A stretch of DNA of 64,000 nucleotides from Dyella_B nitratireducens (GTDB taxonomy: Bacteria > Pseudomonadota > Gammaproteobacteria > Xanthomonadales > Rhodanobacteraceae): the NCBI RefSeq assembly GCF_049532905.1, contig NZ_CP064032.1:3534001-3598000 (forward strand). The letters run 5' to 3'. Below are positions 44,404 through 55,984 of the stretch, one piece after another. Numbering within the stretch: position 1 is the stretch's first letter; each line of letters begins with the position of its first letter. The notes under the pieces are model-generated. The model searched no databases, was not told the origin of the DNA, and saw only the letters and a program-made list of their open reading frames with translations. The translations under genes and the position numbers were made by a program.

Positions 44404-45383
44404 GGCAGCACCTCCGCCAGTGCCTGGTCGAGGCGTGCGAAGGCTGCCTCATCGGGCGGCAGGCCGAAGCGCAAACTGGGTGGTGCGTCGAACAGACGGG
44501 TGAGAATGCCGCGCTCTGCCAGCGCACCATGTACGCGCGAGGCGTCATCACCACGGCACCACTGGAACAATCCACAACCCGCAGCAGGCATCCACCCGTG
44601 TCTCGCAAGTAATGCGCCGAGACGTTCGCTCGCCTCCACCAGGCGCACACGTGCCTGTAACTGCCATGCCTGGTCCGCCAGCGCATGTCGCAATACATGA
44701 CGTGTGGGGCCGCTCAACGTCCACGGCCCGAGTTGCTCCTGCAACGCTTCAAGCAACGCAGGGGTTGCACACACAAAACCGGCGCGCGCACCGGCCAGGC
44801 CGAAGAACTTGCCGACCGAACGCAACACCAGCAGCCCATCGCGATCCGTATAACGGCACATGCTTCCCTGTGGCGTTACATCCATGAACGCTTCATCGAT
44901 CACCAACCAGCCGCCACGTGCTGCAAGCTCCGTATGCACCGACAACAGCTCGTCCAGGTCGAATCGTTCGCCACCTGGATTGTTGGGATGGATCAGCACC
45001 AGCACATCCCACGCAGCGAGGTTCGCCAGCAAGATATCGACAGGCTGAGTCGCCACGTGATGGCCTGCTCGTCGCCATGCATGCGCATGCTCGGCATAAC
45101 CCGGCGCGATGATGCCCACGCGCGATGCCGGCCGCAGTAACGGAAGCGCTTGAATGGCGGCTTGCGAACCCGCCACAGGCAGGATGTGCGGCGCTTCGTA
45201 ATAGGCACGTGCCGCTTCGGCCAGACCATCATCGTCCTCGGGCAGACGCCGCCATGCCGACGAGGGAATGTCAGGCAGCGGCCAGCCAAAGGGGCTGATA
45301 CCGGTCGATAGATCCAGCCAGCGCTCCAGTGGTATGCCGTATTCCTTTGCTGCTCGCCGCAAGCGGCCGCCATGCTCAAGCAT
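44400..45383 (-). CDS. cobD: Threonine-phosphate decarboxylase-type PLP enzyme
   Basis: A class I aminotransferase-fold protein of 327 residues, predicted to make (R)-1-amino-2-propanol phosphate, the linker of the nucleotide loop. The substrate/cofactor segments are DLSTGISPFGWPLPD, HPNNPGGERFD and the PLP-lysine region LRSVGKFFGLAGARAGF. It overlaps cbiB by 8 bases. Pseudomonas nomenclature calls this gene cobC. Confidence 0.9.
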   Translation of the reverse strand: MLEHGGRLRRAAKEYGIPLERWLDLSTGISPFGWPLPDIPSSAWRRLPEDDDGLAEAARAYYEAPHILPVAGSQAAIQALPLLRPASRVGIIAPGYAEHAHAWRRAGHHVATQPVDILLANLAAWDVLVLIHPNNPGGERFDLDELLSVHTELAARGGWLVIDEAFMDVTPQGSMCRYTDRDGLLVLRSVGKFFGLAGARAGFVCATPALLEALQEQLGPWTLSGPTRHVLRHALADQAWQLQARVRLVEASERLGALLARHGWMPAAGCGLFQWCRGDDASRVHGALAERGILTRLFDAPPSLRFGLPPDEAAFARLDQALAEVLP

Positions 45384-46296
45384 GCATGCCTCCTTGCACC
45401 GCCAACCCTAACAACCCTGCGATGGCAAGCCAGAGCACGACGCCACGCTGCAGCAACTGCAACGCGCGATGGATGGCATCGGCATCGGGCGTCGCACCTT
45501 CACCGAGCTCGGGACGTGCTTCCCACACCCCGTCGTAAGGTGCCGCGCCACCCAGCCTTACTCTCAGCGCACCGGCACCAGCCGCCATCACCGGACCGGC
45601 GTTGGGGCTGTCCCATTGCGGCGCCTGCGTATGCCAGCAGCGCATCGCGCCTTCGAAATGTCCGCACAAGGCATAGGTAAAAGCGGTAAGCCGCGCAGGC
45701 ATGAAATTCAGCACGTCATCGATGCGCGCAGCTGCCCAACCGAAACGCTCGTAGCGCGGCGTGCGATAGCCCCACATGGCATCCAGCGTGTTGGCCAAGC
45801 GGTAAAGCAAGGCACCCGGTGCGCCCAGGATGGCGAACCAAAATAGCGCACCGAATACGGCGTCATTGCCATTTTCCAGCACCGACTCCATGGCCGCCGC
45901 GGCGACTTGCCCCGCATCCAGCGGTGCCGTATTGCGGCTGACCATGCGCCCGACCGCCTTGCGTGCTTCATCCAGCTCACCCGCTGCAAGCGCGTGCGCC
46001 ACCGGTTGCGCGTGCTCGCCGAGACTGCGCAAGCCTAGAGCGGCATACAACACGATTACTGCCATGCACCAGGCTAGCCATGCGGGCGCATGGCGCTGCA
46101 TGACGGCGAGCAATACGACGCACGTCACCACGGCTAGTGACCACGCGAGCAAACCATGCATGCGCCGGTCCGCATACAGATGCTGTTCGATCCAGCCCGC
46201 CATACGCCCGAACGCCACCAAGGGATGCCCGCGACGCGGTTCGCCAAGCAGGCGATCCAACAACACCGCCGCGAGCATGGCCAGTGCCGTACTCAT
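45376..46296 (-). CDS. cbiB: Adenosylcobinamide-phosphate synthase CbiB
   Basis: CbiB is an integral membrane enzyme that attaches aminopropanol phosphate to adenosylcobyric acid. The N-terminal LLDRLLGEPRRGHPLVAFGR is the family signature, and GRMVSRNTAPLDAGQVAAAA and WGYRTPRYERFGWAAARIDD follow. The 306-residue length is normal. The ATG at 46296 forms ATGA with the stop of the preceding amidase gene; the longer frame is not used. Confidence 0.95.
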   Translation of the reverse strand: MSTALAMLAAVLLDRLLGEPRRGHPLVAFGRMAGWIEQHLYADRRMHGLLAWSLAVVTCVVLLAVMQRHAPAWLAWCMAVIVLYAALGLRSLGEHAQPVAHALAAGELDEARKAVGRMVSRNTAPLDAGQVAAAAMESVLENGNDAVFGALFWFAILGAPGALLYRLANTLDAMWGYRTPRYERFGWAAARIDDVLNFMPARLTAFTYALCGHFEGAMRCWHTQAPQWDSPNAGPVMAAGAGALRVRLGGAAPYDGVWEARPELGEGATPDADAIHRALQLLQRGVVLWLAIAGLLGLAVQGGMHA

Positions 46297-47585
46297 GACG
46301 AGAACAGCTGCAATGCGACCAGCGCATTCGAAGGAAAGTAGAAGTGCACGAAGCTCGCGGTAAACCGCCGGTCGCGATACACCGCCTCCTTGCAAGGCCC
46401 ATGGTTTGGGTTGAACGCGTGAGCAAGCGGCTGTGCATCAATGGAGGCTTGGGCATAGTGGAAGGTATGTCCGCGCAACTCCCCTTCCGGTAAGGCAGCA
46501 CCTTGCAAGCCCAGCGCGGCCAATCGGGATTGGATCGCCGCATGCCCAGGCAGCAAGCCCGCCATGTTTGCAGCACGGCCATTCCGATCCGCCAGCGAAT
46601 CGAGCGCAAACAGCAAGCCACCGCATTCGGCAAGCATCGGTTTGCCGGCATCGCGATGCGCACGCAGCGCGGCGTTCAGATCATGCCGCTGCGACAAGGC
46701 TTGCAGATGCAATTCTGGATAGCCGCCGGGCAACCACACGGCATCGCACGCCGGCAACGCATCGCCCGCTACGGGCGAGAAGAAATGTAACGCCGCACCC
46801 GCTTCACGCAGTAAATCCAGGTTGGCTGGGTACAGGAAGCAGAACGCATCGTCGCGCGCCACGGCGATGCGCTTGCCTTTCAGCAGTGGCGGAACCGTCT
46901 CGACGACCGGCGCTTCGAATGCAACGGATGGCGGTAATTCGGTAGCGGCGTGCATTGCCCATGCATCCGCCAAAGCATCGAGGCGTGCATCGATATCGGC
47001 AAGCTCGCCTGCGGCGATCAAGCCAAGATGCCGTTCTGGCAACGACAGCTGATCTTCGCGCGGCAATGCACCCAGCCAATGCAGCGAAGGCGGCAGACTT
47101 TCCCGCAACAGTTGCGCGTGATACGCACTGCCGATGCGATTGGCTGCTACACCGTACATCGACAGACCTTCGCGATAAGTGGCCAGCCCGCAAGCAAGCG
47201 CGCCGAAGGTTTGTGCCATCGCCGAGCCATCGATCACCGCCAGCACGGGCAAGCCCAGTTGCTGCGCAAGATCGGCACTGGACGGCGCACCATCGAAGAG
47301 CCCCATCACGCCTTCCACCAGGATCAGGTCGGCATCCGCGGCGGCATCGAACAAACGTGCGCGCACGTCTGCTTCACCGCACATCCACAGATCAAGCTGA
47401 TAGGCCGGTGTACCGGCTGCTCGCGCAAGCACCATGGGATCGAGAAAATCCGGCCCGGTCTTGAACACGCGCACACGCCGGCCTTGTCGCGTGTGCCAGC
47501 GCGCGAGCGCGGACGTCACCGATGTCTTGCCTTGTCCGGAAGCAGGCGCGGAAACCAGCAAGGCGGGGCAGCGGCGAATGCTCAC
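46293..47585 (-). CDS. cobB: Cobyrinate a,c-diamide synthase
   Basis: The enzyme amidates the a and c carboxylates of cobyrinic or hydrogenobyrinic acid; it is named CbiA in the anaerobic pathway. The P-loop is VSAPASGQGKTSVTSALA at residues 12-29, and the C-terminal amidotransferase Cys is in LAECGGLLFALD. The 430 residues fit. It overlaps cobO by 4 bases. Confidence 0.95.
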   Translation of the reverse strand: MSIRRCPALLVSAPASGQGKTSVTSALARWHTRQGRRVRVFKTGPDFLDPMVLARAAGTPAYQLDLWMCGEADVRARLFDAAADADLILVEGVMGLFDGAPSSADLAQQLGLPVLAVIDGSAMAQTFGALACGLATYREGLSMYGVAANRIGSAYHAQLLRESLPPSLHWLGALPREDQLSLPERHLGLIAAGELADIDARLDALADAWAMHAATELPPSVAFEAPVVETVPPLLKGKRIAVARDDAFCFLYPANLDLLREAGAALHFFSPVAGDALPACDAVWLPGGYPELHLQALSQRHDLNAALRAHRDAGKPMLAECGGLLFALDSLADRNGRAANMAGLLPGHAAIQSRLAALGLQGAALPEGELRGHTFHYAQASIDAQPLAHAFNPNHGPCKEAVYRDRRFTASFVHFYFPSNALVALQLFSS

Positions 47586-48211
47586 AATTCGATGCCCTTT
47601 TGCGCTTTGATGCCGGCATCGAAGGCGTGCTTCACCACACGCATCTCGGTCACCGTATCGGCCACGGCGATGAGGCCGTCCGGTGCGCCACGCCCGGTGA
47701 TCACGACGTGCTGTTGCAATGGTCGTGCGGCAACGGCATCCAGCACTTGCTCAAGCTGCACGTATTGCTTCACCAGCGCGATATTGAGTTCATCCAGCAG
47801 CACAAAGTCGTACGCGGGATCGGCCAGCATGCCGGCCGCGATGTTCCATGCCGCTTGTGCCGCCGCGATGTCGCGCGCTTTGTCCTGCGTTTCCCAGGTA
47901 AAGCCTTCGCCCATCACGTGGTAGTCGAGCTGATCGCCGGCGAAGTGACGAAAGAAGGCTTCTTCGCCGGTCGAAAAGGTGCCCTTGATGAATTGCACCA
48001 CGCCGCACCTGAAACCATGCCCCAGCGAGCGCGCCAGCATGCCGAAGCCGGACGAGCTCTTGCCCTTGCCGTTGCCGGTGTTCACCACCAGCACGCCGCG
48101 GTCGATGGTGGCACGTGCGATCTTGCGATCGACCAGTTCCTTCTTGCGCTGCATGCGTTCGCGATGGCGCTCTTCCGGCGTCATATCGTCGCGTGATCGA
48201 TGGTCGCTCAT
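47582..48211 (-). CDS. cobO: Cob(I)yrinic acid a,c-diamide adenosyltransferase
   Basis: This CobA/CobO/BtuR-type enzyme adds the 5'-deoxyadenosyl group to cobalt(I) corrinoids. The P-loop is VVNTGNGKGKSSSGFGMLAR and a conserved stretch is YDFVLLDELNIALVKQYV. The start at 48211 (MSDHRSRDDM) has a GGAG site; the long upstream frame reads through the riboswitch and is not used. It is the first gene of the cob operon, so the riboswitch directly controls it. Confidence 0.96.
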   Translation of the reverse strand: MSDHRSRDDMTPEERHRERMQRKKELVDRKIARATIDRGVLVVNTGNGKGKSSSGFGMLARSLGHGFRCGVVQFIKGTFSTGEEAFFRHFAGDQLDYHVMGEGFTWETQDKARDIAAAQAAWNIAAGMLADPAYDFVLLDELNIALVKQYVQLEQVLDAVAARPLQQHVVITGRGAPDGLIAVADTVTEMRVVKHAFDAGIKAQKGIEL

Positions 48212-48304
48212 GTCGTTCTCCGTATGCCTGTGCAAGCGGAGGAAAGCGGCGGCGACACCTGAAAGAGGCAGTGGCCCCGACACGGCCCTCCGCCTGTGGG
48301 TTTC

Positions 48305-48495
48305 TGCTTGAGGCCGGTCTCCGGGCTTGCGAGCGAAGGAACAACCTTCCGATTCACGCCTTCCCGTGCAAGCACAGTGGCCGTGTGCGAATCGCGTTGC
48401 TCGCCTACCGTTGCGGGGGCAGCTCCGGCATGGCCACGCAAGTGACGCACCGGATTCCCGTTTCAACTGCCAGCAACGCCGACAGTCACCTCAGG
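48305..48495 (-). promoter_or_regulatory. Cobalamin (AdoCbl) riboswitch upstream of cobO
   Basis: On the minus strand the conserved elements occur in order: GAAACGGGAATCCGGTGCG (48447-48465), then GGAGCTGCCCCCGCAACGG, CCACTG, GGGAAGGCG, and finally the B12 box region AGCCCGGAGACCGGCCT (48310-48326). It lies about 100 bases upstream of the cobO ATG. In between, GCGGAGG can pair with CCTCCGC in the leader and may form part of the expression platform. Boundaries are approximate. Confidence 0.93.
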
Positions 48496-48808
48496 CCGCA
48501 GCATCTTAGAGCGTGCTCCGCAACGCGCCTAGTCTGTCGGCTGGAGGGTTTTTAGACATGGTCTACACGGGCGGATAACGATGCTCGTTGCCGGGCACAG
48601 GCGGATGAATGTGTCTTCGCCCAGGCACCGCCGTAAATCGGAAAGGAGCTTGCAGCGGCGCCAAAGAGTGCAGTAACTGCATGTTCAGTATGGATATTCC
48701 CATTTTGACTTTTAGACGCCCAATGATCGGTTGCTGCCAAACGGCATTGTCATTAATCTGCAATTTGCTGCTGCGCAGCAATAACAAAGCTTAGGGGAAC
48801 CATCCGCA
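48496..48808. other. Divergent intergenic region cobO/TonB receptor
   Basis: Besides the riboswitch next to it, this stretch holds no gene that can be supported. A small hairpin (TTGCTGC/GCAGCAA, near 48766-48782) lies shortly upstream of the receptor ribosome-binding site AGGGGA. Promoters for both directions probably lie here but none matches a consensus well. No second cobalamin-riboswitch motif is seen facing the receptor gene. Confidence 0.5.
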
Positions 48809-51313
48809 ATGACTAACGATAACAACCGGCCTCATCAGGCCAGGTCTCAGCAGAACGGCTCTGCCAGGAACGCCACCACGCTACTCACCGCTTCCCTTCT
48901 GCTTGCACTCGCTTCCTCGGCGGCTGCGCAGGAGAACACGCAAAGCACCAGCACACCCTCCACCAACAATGCGAAAAATCTGCAGGCCGTGATCGTGACC
49001 GGCACGCGCACGCAGAACCGCACCGACAGCAGTTCGCTCTCGCCTATTGACGTCGTGCCGGCTTCGGCGCTGCAGAGCACCGGCACCAACGAACTTTCCG
49101 CGGCGCTGGCGCGCCTGATTCCCTCGTTGAATTTCCCCCGCCCTGCTGCCACCGACGCGACCGATTCGCAGCGCCCCGCCACCTTGCGTGGCCTGGCACC
49201 GGATGAAGTGCTGGTACTGGTGGATGGCAAGCGCTGGCACACCAGCGCGTTGGTGAATGTGGATGGCACCATTGGCCGCGGTTCGGCGCCGGTGGATCTC
49301 AACACCATTCCGCTGTCCGCGATCGACCATATCGAAGTGCTGCGCGATGGTGCATCGGCGCAGTACGGCTCCGATGCCATCGCGGGTGTGATCAACATCA
49401 TCCTGAAGCACGGTGCGCAAGGCGGCTCGGTCGAGCTGGATGGCGGCCGTTACCAGCGCGGTGGCGGCAAGCAGTGGACGGGTTCGGCCAACGTCGGCAT
49501 CCCGTTGAACGGCGACAAGGGTTGGTTGCGCATCTCCGTAGATGATGGACATCAGGACCCGACCAATCATGGCGGTGTCGATATCCGCTATCCGCAGCTG
49601 GGCGAGAAACAGGTGTTCGGCGACCCCACGGTGAGCCAGCACAATCTGTTCCTTAACACGCAGTACGACATCACCAGCAACATCCAGTTCTATGCATTTG
49701 GCAGTTATCACTTCCGCGATGGTATTTCGGATGAGTTGTACCGCAATCCGTTTGGATACCCCTCTTCGGTCAAGTCATCGCTCAACGCGCTCTATCCGGA
49801 CGGCTACCAGCCGCTGCTGGAATCGCGCAGCACCGACCAGCAGTTGGTGGCCGGCGTGCGTGGCACCACCAGTGGCGGCTGGCGCTGGGATGTGAGTGCC
49901 AACTACGGCGGCAATCGCGTATCGCTCGATACCATCCACACCGCCAACTACGCCTATCTGCACGACTTCGGCTACACGCCTACCACCTTCTTCGACGGTA
50001 TCGTCTCCAACGCACAGCAATTGGTGGACGTGGACATCGCCAAGGATTTCAATCTCAGCTGGCTGCCCAATCCGGTGACGGTGGCGTTCGGCGGCGAATA
50101 TCAGCGCAACACGTACCAGATCACCGCAGGCGAGCCGTCCTCGTATTACGTGGGTACATCGGGTGTGACCGGCGGAGCGCAAGGCTTCGGTGGCTACAGC
50201 CCGGTGAACGTCGGTTCGTGGAGCCGCAGCGACGTTGCCCAATATGTAAGCCTGGAAACCAACCTCACCGACAAACTCGGCACCTCGTTCGCAGTGCGGC
50301 ATGAGGATTACAACGATTTCGGCAATACCGTTTCTGGTGCATTGGCCAGCCGTTACGACTTCACCGATCGCTTTGCATTGCGCGCCAGCGTATCGAGCGG
50401 CTTCCGCGCGCCCTCATTGGCCCAAGAAGACTATTCGCAGATCGGCTCGGCCTACCTCACGCCGAGCAGTGCAGGCCCCGGCATTGCACCAGGCATCTAT
50501 CAGACCGGCCTGCTGCCGGTGAGCAACCCCGTGGCGCAATTGCTGGGCGCGCAGGCGTTGCGGCCGGAACGTTCGCACAACTACACCGTGGGCGCGGTGT
50601 TCAATCCGATCGATCCGCTGACGCTGACGTTCGACCTGTATCAGATCAACATCTACAACCGCATCGTGCTTTCCAGCACGCTGAGCGGCCTCAACCGGCC
50701 GGTGGTGGTGGATTACCTGGCTGCCAATGGCATCACCGACGTGGCCTACAGCTCGGCGCAGTACTTCACCAATGCGGTGAATACACGCACGCAGGGCGGC
50801 GACCTGGTCGGCAGCTTCCGCTCCAACCTGGGCGGCGGCGTGTTGAACAGCACGCTGAGCTACAACTACAACCGCACACAGGTGACGCACGTCGCAGCCA
50901 ACCCTGAACAACTGGATGCGCTGGGCCTGCAATTGCAGCGCGTGACTTATCGCGACATCAAGGGGTTGCTGGCCAACTCCACGCCGCGCAGCAAACTGAT
51001 ACTCAACGAGAACTACACGCTCAGCCACTGGGTGTTCAACGGCAATCTCACCCGCTATGGCAGCTTCACCGCGTACAGCAACAGTTCGTACCTGCTCAAC
51101 CAGACCTATAGCCCGCAATGGGTGCTGGACTTGGCCGGCAGTTACAACCTGGATGATTGGACGTTTACGCTGGGCTTGGACAACGCCACCAACAGCTATC
51201 CGGACAAGACGATTGCCGCCAACAACAACGACGGCACCATTCCTTACTCAAATTTTTCACCCGCGGGCTTCAATGGGCGTTACTATTACACCAAAGTGAT
51301 CTATCACTGGTGA
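48809..51313 (+). CDS. TonB-dependent outer-membrane receptor
   Basis: An 834-residue receptor with a signal peptide (TLLTASLLLALASSAAAQ), a TonB-box-like LQAVIVTGTRT near residue 53 and a plug domain (ATLRGLAPDEVLVLVDGKRW, IEVLRDGASAQYGSDAIAGV). A 22-stranded barrel follows and ends in the aromatic terminus KVIYHW. It is longer than classical BtuB (about 600 residues). The neighbouring cob operon hints at a corrinoid ligand, but the riboswitch faces away, so the ligand is unassigned. A bidirectional terminator follows. Confidence 0.9.
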   Translation: MTNDNNRPHQARSQQNGSARNATTLLTASLLLALASSAAAQENTQSTSTPSTNNAKNLQAVIVTGTRTQNRTDSSSLSPIDVVPASALQSTGTNELSAALARLIPSLNFPRPAATDATDSQRPATLRGLAPDEVLVLVDGKRWHTSALVNVDGTIGRGSAPVDLNTIPLSAIDHIEVLRDGASAQYGSDAIAGVINIILKHGAQGGSVELDGGRYQRGGGKQWTGSANVGIPLNGDKGWLRISVDDGHQDPTNHGGVDIRYPQLGEKQVFGDPTVSQHNLFLNTQYDITSNIQFYAFGSYHFRDGISDELYRNPFGYPSSVKSSLNALYPDGYQPLLESRSTDQQLVAGVRGTTSGGWRWDVSANYGGNRVSLDTIHTANYAYLHDFGYTPTTFFDGIVSNAQQLVDVDIAKDFNLSWLPNPVTVAFGGEYQRNTYQITAGEPSSYYVGTSGVTGGAQGFGGYSPVNVGSWSRSDVAQYVSLETNLTDKLGTSFAVRHEDYNDFGNTVSGALASRYDFTDRFALRASVSSGFRAPSLAQEDYSQIGSAYLTPSSAGPGIAPGIYQTGLLPVSNPVAQLLGAQALRPERSHNYTVGAVFNPIDPLTLTFDLYQINIYNRIVLSSTLSGLNRPVVVDYLAANGITDVAYSSAQYFTNAVNTRTQGGDLVGSFRSNLGGGVLNSTLSYNYNRTQVTHVAANPEQLDALGLQLQRVTYRDIKGLLANSTPRSKLILNENYTLSHWVFNGNLTRYGSFTAYSNSSYLLNQTYSPQWVLDLAGSYNLDDWTFTLGLDNATNSYPDKTIAANNNDGTIPYSNFSPAGFNGRYYYTKVIYHW

Positions 51314-51356
51314 CCCAACAAGCCCACTGCCAAGCATTACATGCGATACGTGCATG

Positions 51357-51388
51357 AAAAATCCCGGCCAATGAGCCGGGATTTTTTT
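51357..51388 (+). terminator. Bidirectional intrinsic terminator (TonB receptor / clpB)
   Basis: AAAAATCCCGGC (51357-51368) pairs perfectly with GCCGGGATTTTT (51375-51386) around a CAATGA loop, with T-tracts readable on both strands. It lies between the convergent receptor and clpB genes. Confidence 0.95.
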
Positions 51389-51413
51389 ATGCCTCCCGAA
51401 AGAGAAAGAAGCG

Positions 51414-53999
<2,586 letters not shown>

Positions 54000-54049
54000 C
54001 AGAGGTATCCCCAAAAGGTTTTTGGCGGACGTGCCGCCACTGCCCGCAG

Positions 54050-54077
54050 AGATGCGGACGCGGCGCAATGATTCAAG
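54050..54077 (-). promoter_or_regulatory. Sigma-32 (heat-shock) promoter of clpB
   Basis: On the minus strand CTTGAA (54072-54077) is followed after 14 bases by CCGCATCT (54050-54057). This is close to the heat-shock consensus CTTGAAA-N12-14-CCCCATNT. It lies about 50 bases upstream of the clpB ATG. Confidence 0.7.
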
Positions 54078-54104
54078 CTTGGCTCAAAGGGGTGTTAAGC
54101 CCGC

Positions 54105-54177
54105 GTAGGTTGGGGTGCAAACCCCAACATCATGATCCCAGTGGCATGGCAACGTTGGGGTTTGCACCCCAACCTAC
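54105..54177. repeat. Inverted repeat, GTAGGTTGGGG family (supplies pgeF stop codon)
   Basis: GTAGGTTGGGG at 54105 and its reverse complement ending at 54177 flank a spacer. The TAG at 54174-54176, read on the minus strand, is the pgeF stop codon, so the terminus of that gene coincides with the repeat. Confidence 0.9.
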
Positions 54178-54920
54178 GGCTCCAACCAAATCAGACTGGC
54201 AAACCGCCCGCTACGCGCACCTTCGCGCCGATAGGAATAAAAGCGTTCATCGCCGCGGGTGTCGAAACCGCCGCCGTAAATCCGCGTCACGCCCGCCGCC
54301 GCAAGACGCTGTCGGGCCAGCACCGCCAGATCGCACAAGTAATGACCCGTGCGCGTCGCCACGAAAGCGGATGCCGCCGCCGCATCGTGATGAAGAAAGG
54401 CCTTGCGCACCTCCTCGCCCACTTCATATGACGGCGCGCCGATGCACGGCCCCAGCCAGGCCAGCAGATTCGCTGCCGGCCGCTGCATTTGCGCGACAGT
54501 CTCTTCCAGCACGCCGGCAGCAAGTCCGCGCCATCCGGCATGCGCCGCACCGATGGTGCCGCCGTCATCGGCGCAGAACAGCACCGGCAAACAGTCGGCC
54601 GTGAGAATCGCCAGTACCGTGCCGGGCAAATGCGACACCGCTGCATCCGCCTCGGGCTCGTGCGGACTAGGCAAGGGACCCAGTTCCGCAACCGTGGTGC
54701 CGTGCACCTGCCGCAACCAACGCGGCTCCGCCGGCAGCGCAAGCGACTGGCGCAATGCGCTTCGATTGCTGCGCACAGTCTGCTCGTCCTCACCGCTGCG
54801 CAAACCGAGGTTGAAGCGCCCGAACGGTGCCTGCGAAACACCCGGCCCATCGCACGTGCTCACCGCTGCGTGTACGCCACGCGGTGCGGGCCAATCGGGA
54901 AAAAGCCAGGCATCGGTCAT
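54174..54920 (-). CDS. pgeF: PgeF/YfiH (LACC1-like, DUF152) protein
   Basis: The 248-residue protein carries the family metal-site segments: the HGTTVAELGP His, LTADCLPVLF with the conserved Cys, and GAAHAGWRGLAAGVL. Members have been reported as purine nucleoside phosphorylase/adenosine deaminase-type enzymes and as peptidoglycan editing factors. The start at the ATG 54920 is preferred over an in-frame GTG at 54929. It follows rluD, a common gammaproteobacterial arrangement, and its stop is inside a repeat. Confidence 0.9.
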   Translation of the reverse strand: MTDAWLFPDWPAPRGVHAAVSTCDGPGVSQAPFGRFNLGLRSGEDEQTVRSNRSALRQSLALPAEPRWLRQVHGTTVAELGPLPSPHEPEADAAVSHLPGTVLAILTADCLPVLFCADDGGTIGAAHAGWRGLAAGVLEETVAQMQRPAANLLAWLGPCIGAPSYEVGEEVRKAFLHHDAAAASAFVATRTGHYLCDLAVLARQRLAAAGVTRIYGGGFDTRGDERFYSYRREGARSGRFASLIWLEP

Positions 54921-54934
54921 GGAAGGCACGGTGA

Positions 54935-55912
54935 TTACTCGTTGGGACCGTTGGCCGCGAGATCGCTACGCAGCGTCATGATCAGAGCGTTCACGTCCTC
55001 AGGACGCGCCGACTCGAACGACAAGGCTTCGCCAGTCACTGGATGTTCGAACGACAAACGCTCTGCGTGCAGCGCCTGCCGGCGGAAACCTCGCAAAGCA
55101 GTAACCAATTCCGGCGTGGCACGCTTGGGCAGTTTCAGGCTGCCACCGTACAACGGATCGCCGACCAGCGGATGACCGATATGCGCCATATGCACGCGAA
55201 TCTGGTGCGTGCGTCCGGTTTCCAGATTGCATTGAATCAAGCTGTGCGTTCGAAAACGCTCGCGCAGGCGGTAGTGGGTGACGGCGTGCTTGCCGTCTTC
55301 TTCATCGCGCACGGCCTGGCGCAGGCGATCGCTGTGATGGCGACCGATGGGTGCGTCGACGGTGCCGCCGGCAATCAGCGCGCCCAGCACGATGGCTTCG
55401 TATTGGCGCTCGACGTCGTGGCGGGACAGCATGTCGACCAGGGCGGTGTGGGTGGCCAGGGTCTTGGCGACGACCATCAGGCCGGAGGTGTCCTTGTCCA
55501 GGCGGTGGACGATGCCGGCGCGCGGCAGTTCGGCCAGTTTCGGATCATGGTGAAGCAGCGCATTGAGCAGCGTGCCGGCCGGGTTGCCGGCGCCGGGATG
55601 TACCACCAGGCCGGCCGGCTTGTTCAGCACCAGCAGGTGGTCGTCCTCGTGGACGAGATCCAGGTCGATGGCTTCGGGTGCGCTGGAGACTTCGACCTCC
55701 AGTTCCGCCTCCAACCGCACCTGCTCGCCGCCCTTCAGCAGATGGCGCGGCGCGGCCGGGGCGCCGTCCAGCGTGACCGCGCCGGCCTTGATCCAGCCGG
55801 TCAGACGCGAACGGGAATAGTCCGGGAACATCTCGGCCAAAGCTTGGTCGAACCTCCGGCCTGCGGCAGACAGGGGCACGACCGCCTCATGACGAATGAT
55901 GGAGCCGGTCAT
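54935..55912 (-). CDS. rluD: 23S rRNA pseudouridine synthase RluD
   Basis: RluD modifies uridines in helix 69 of 23S rRNA. An N-terminal S4 domain (RFDQALAEMFPDYSRSRLTG) precedes the catalytic core. The signature is GIVHRLDKDTSGLMVVAKT, with the active-site Asp in HRLD. C-terminal conserved stretches are LETGRTHQIRVHMAHIGHP and LHAERLSFEHPVTGE. The 325 residues are standard. It is divergent from bamD, as in related genomes. Confidence 0.96.
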   Translation of the reverse strand: MTGSIIRHEAVVPLSAAGRRFDQALAEMFPDYSRSRLTGWIKAGAVTLDGAPAAPRHLLKGGEQVRLEAELEVEVSSAPEAIDLDLVHEDDHLLVLNKPAGLVVHPGAGNPAGTLLNALLHHDPKLAELPRAGIVHRLDKDTSGLMVVAKTLATHTALVDMLSRHDVERQYEAIVLGALIAGGTVDAPIGRHHSDRLRQAVRDEEDGKHAVTHYRLRERFRTHSLIQCNLETGRTHQIRVHMAHIGHPLVGDPLYGGSLKLPKRATPELVTALRGFRRQALHAERLSFEHPVTGEALSFESARPEDVNALIMTLRSDLAANGPNE

Positions 55913-55984
55913 CCCTGACCCCCCGGCCGAGTGCCGGTTTCGGCTATGATCCCTTTTCGCTCAAACATCTGAACCCCTAACCTC

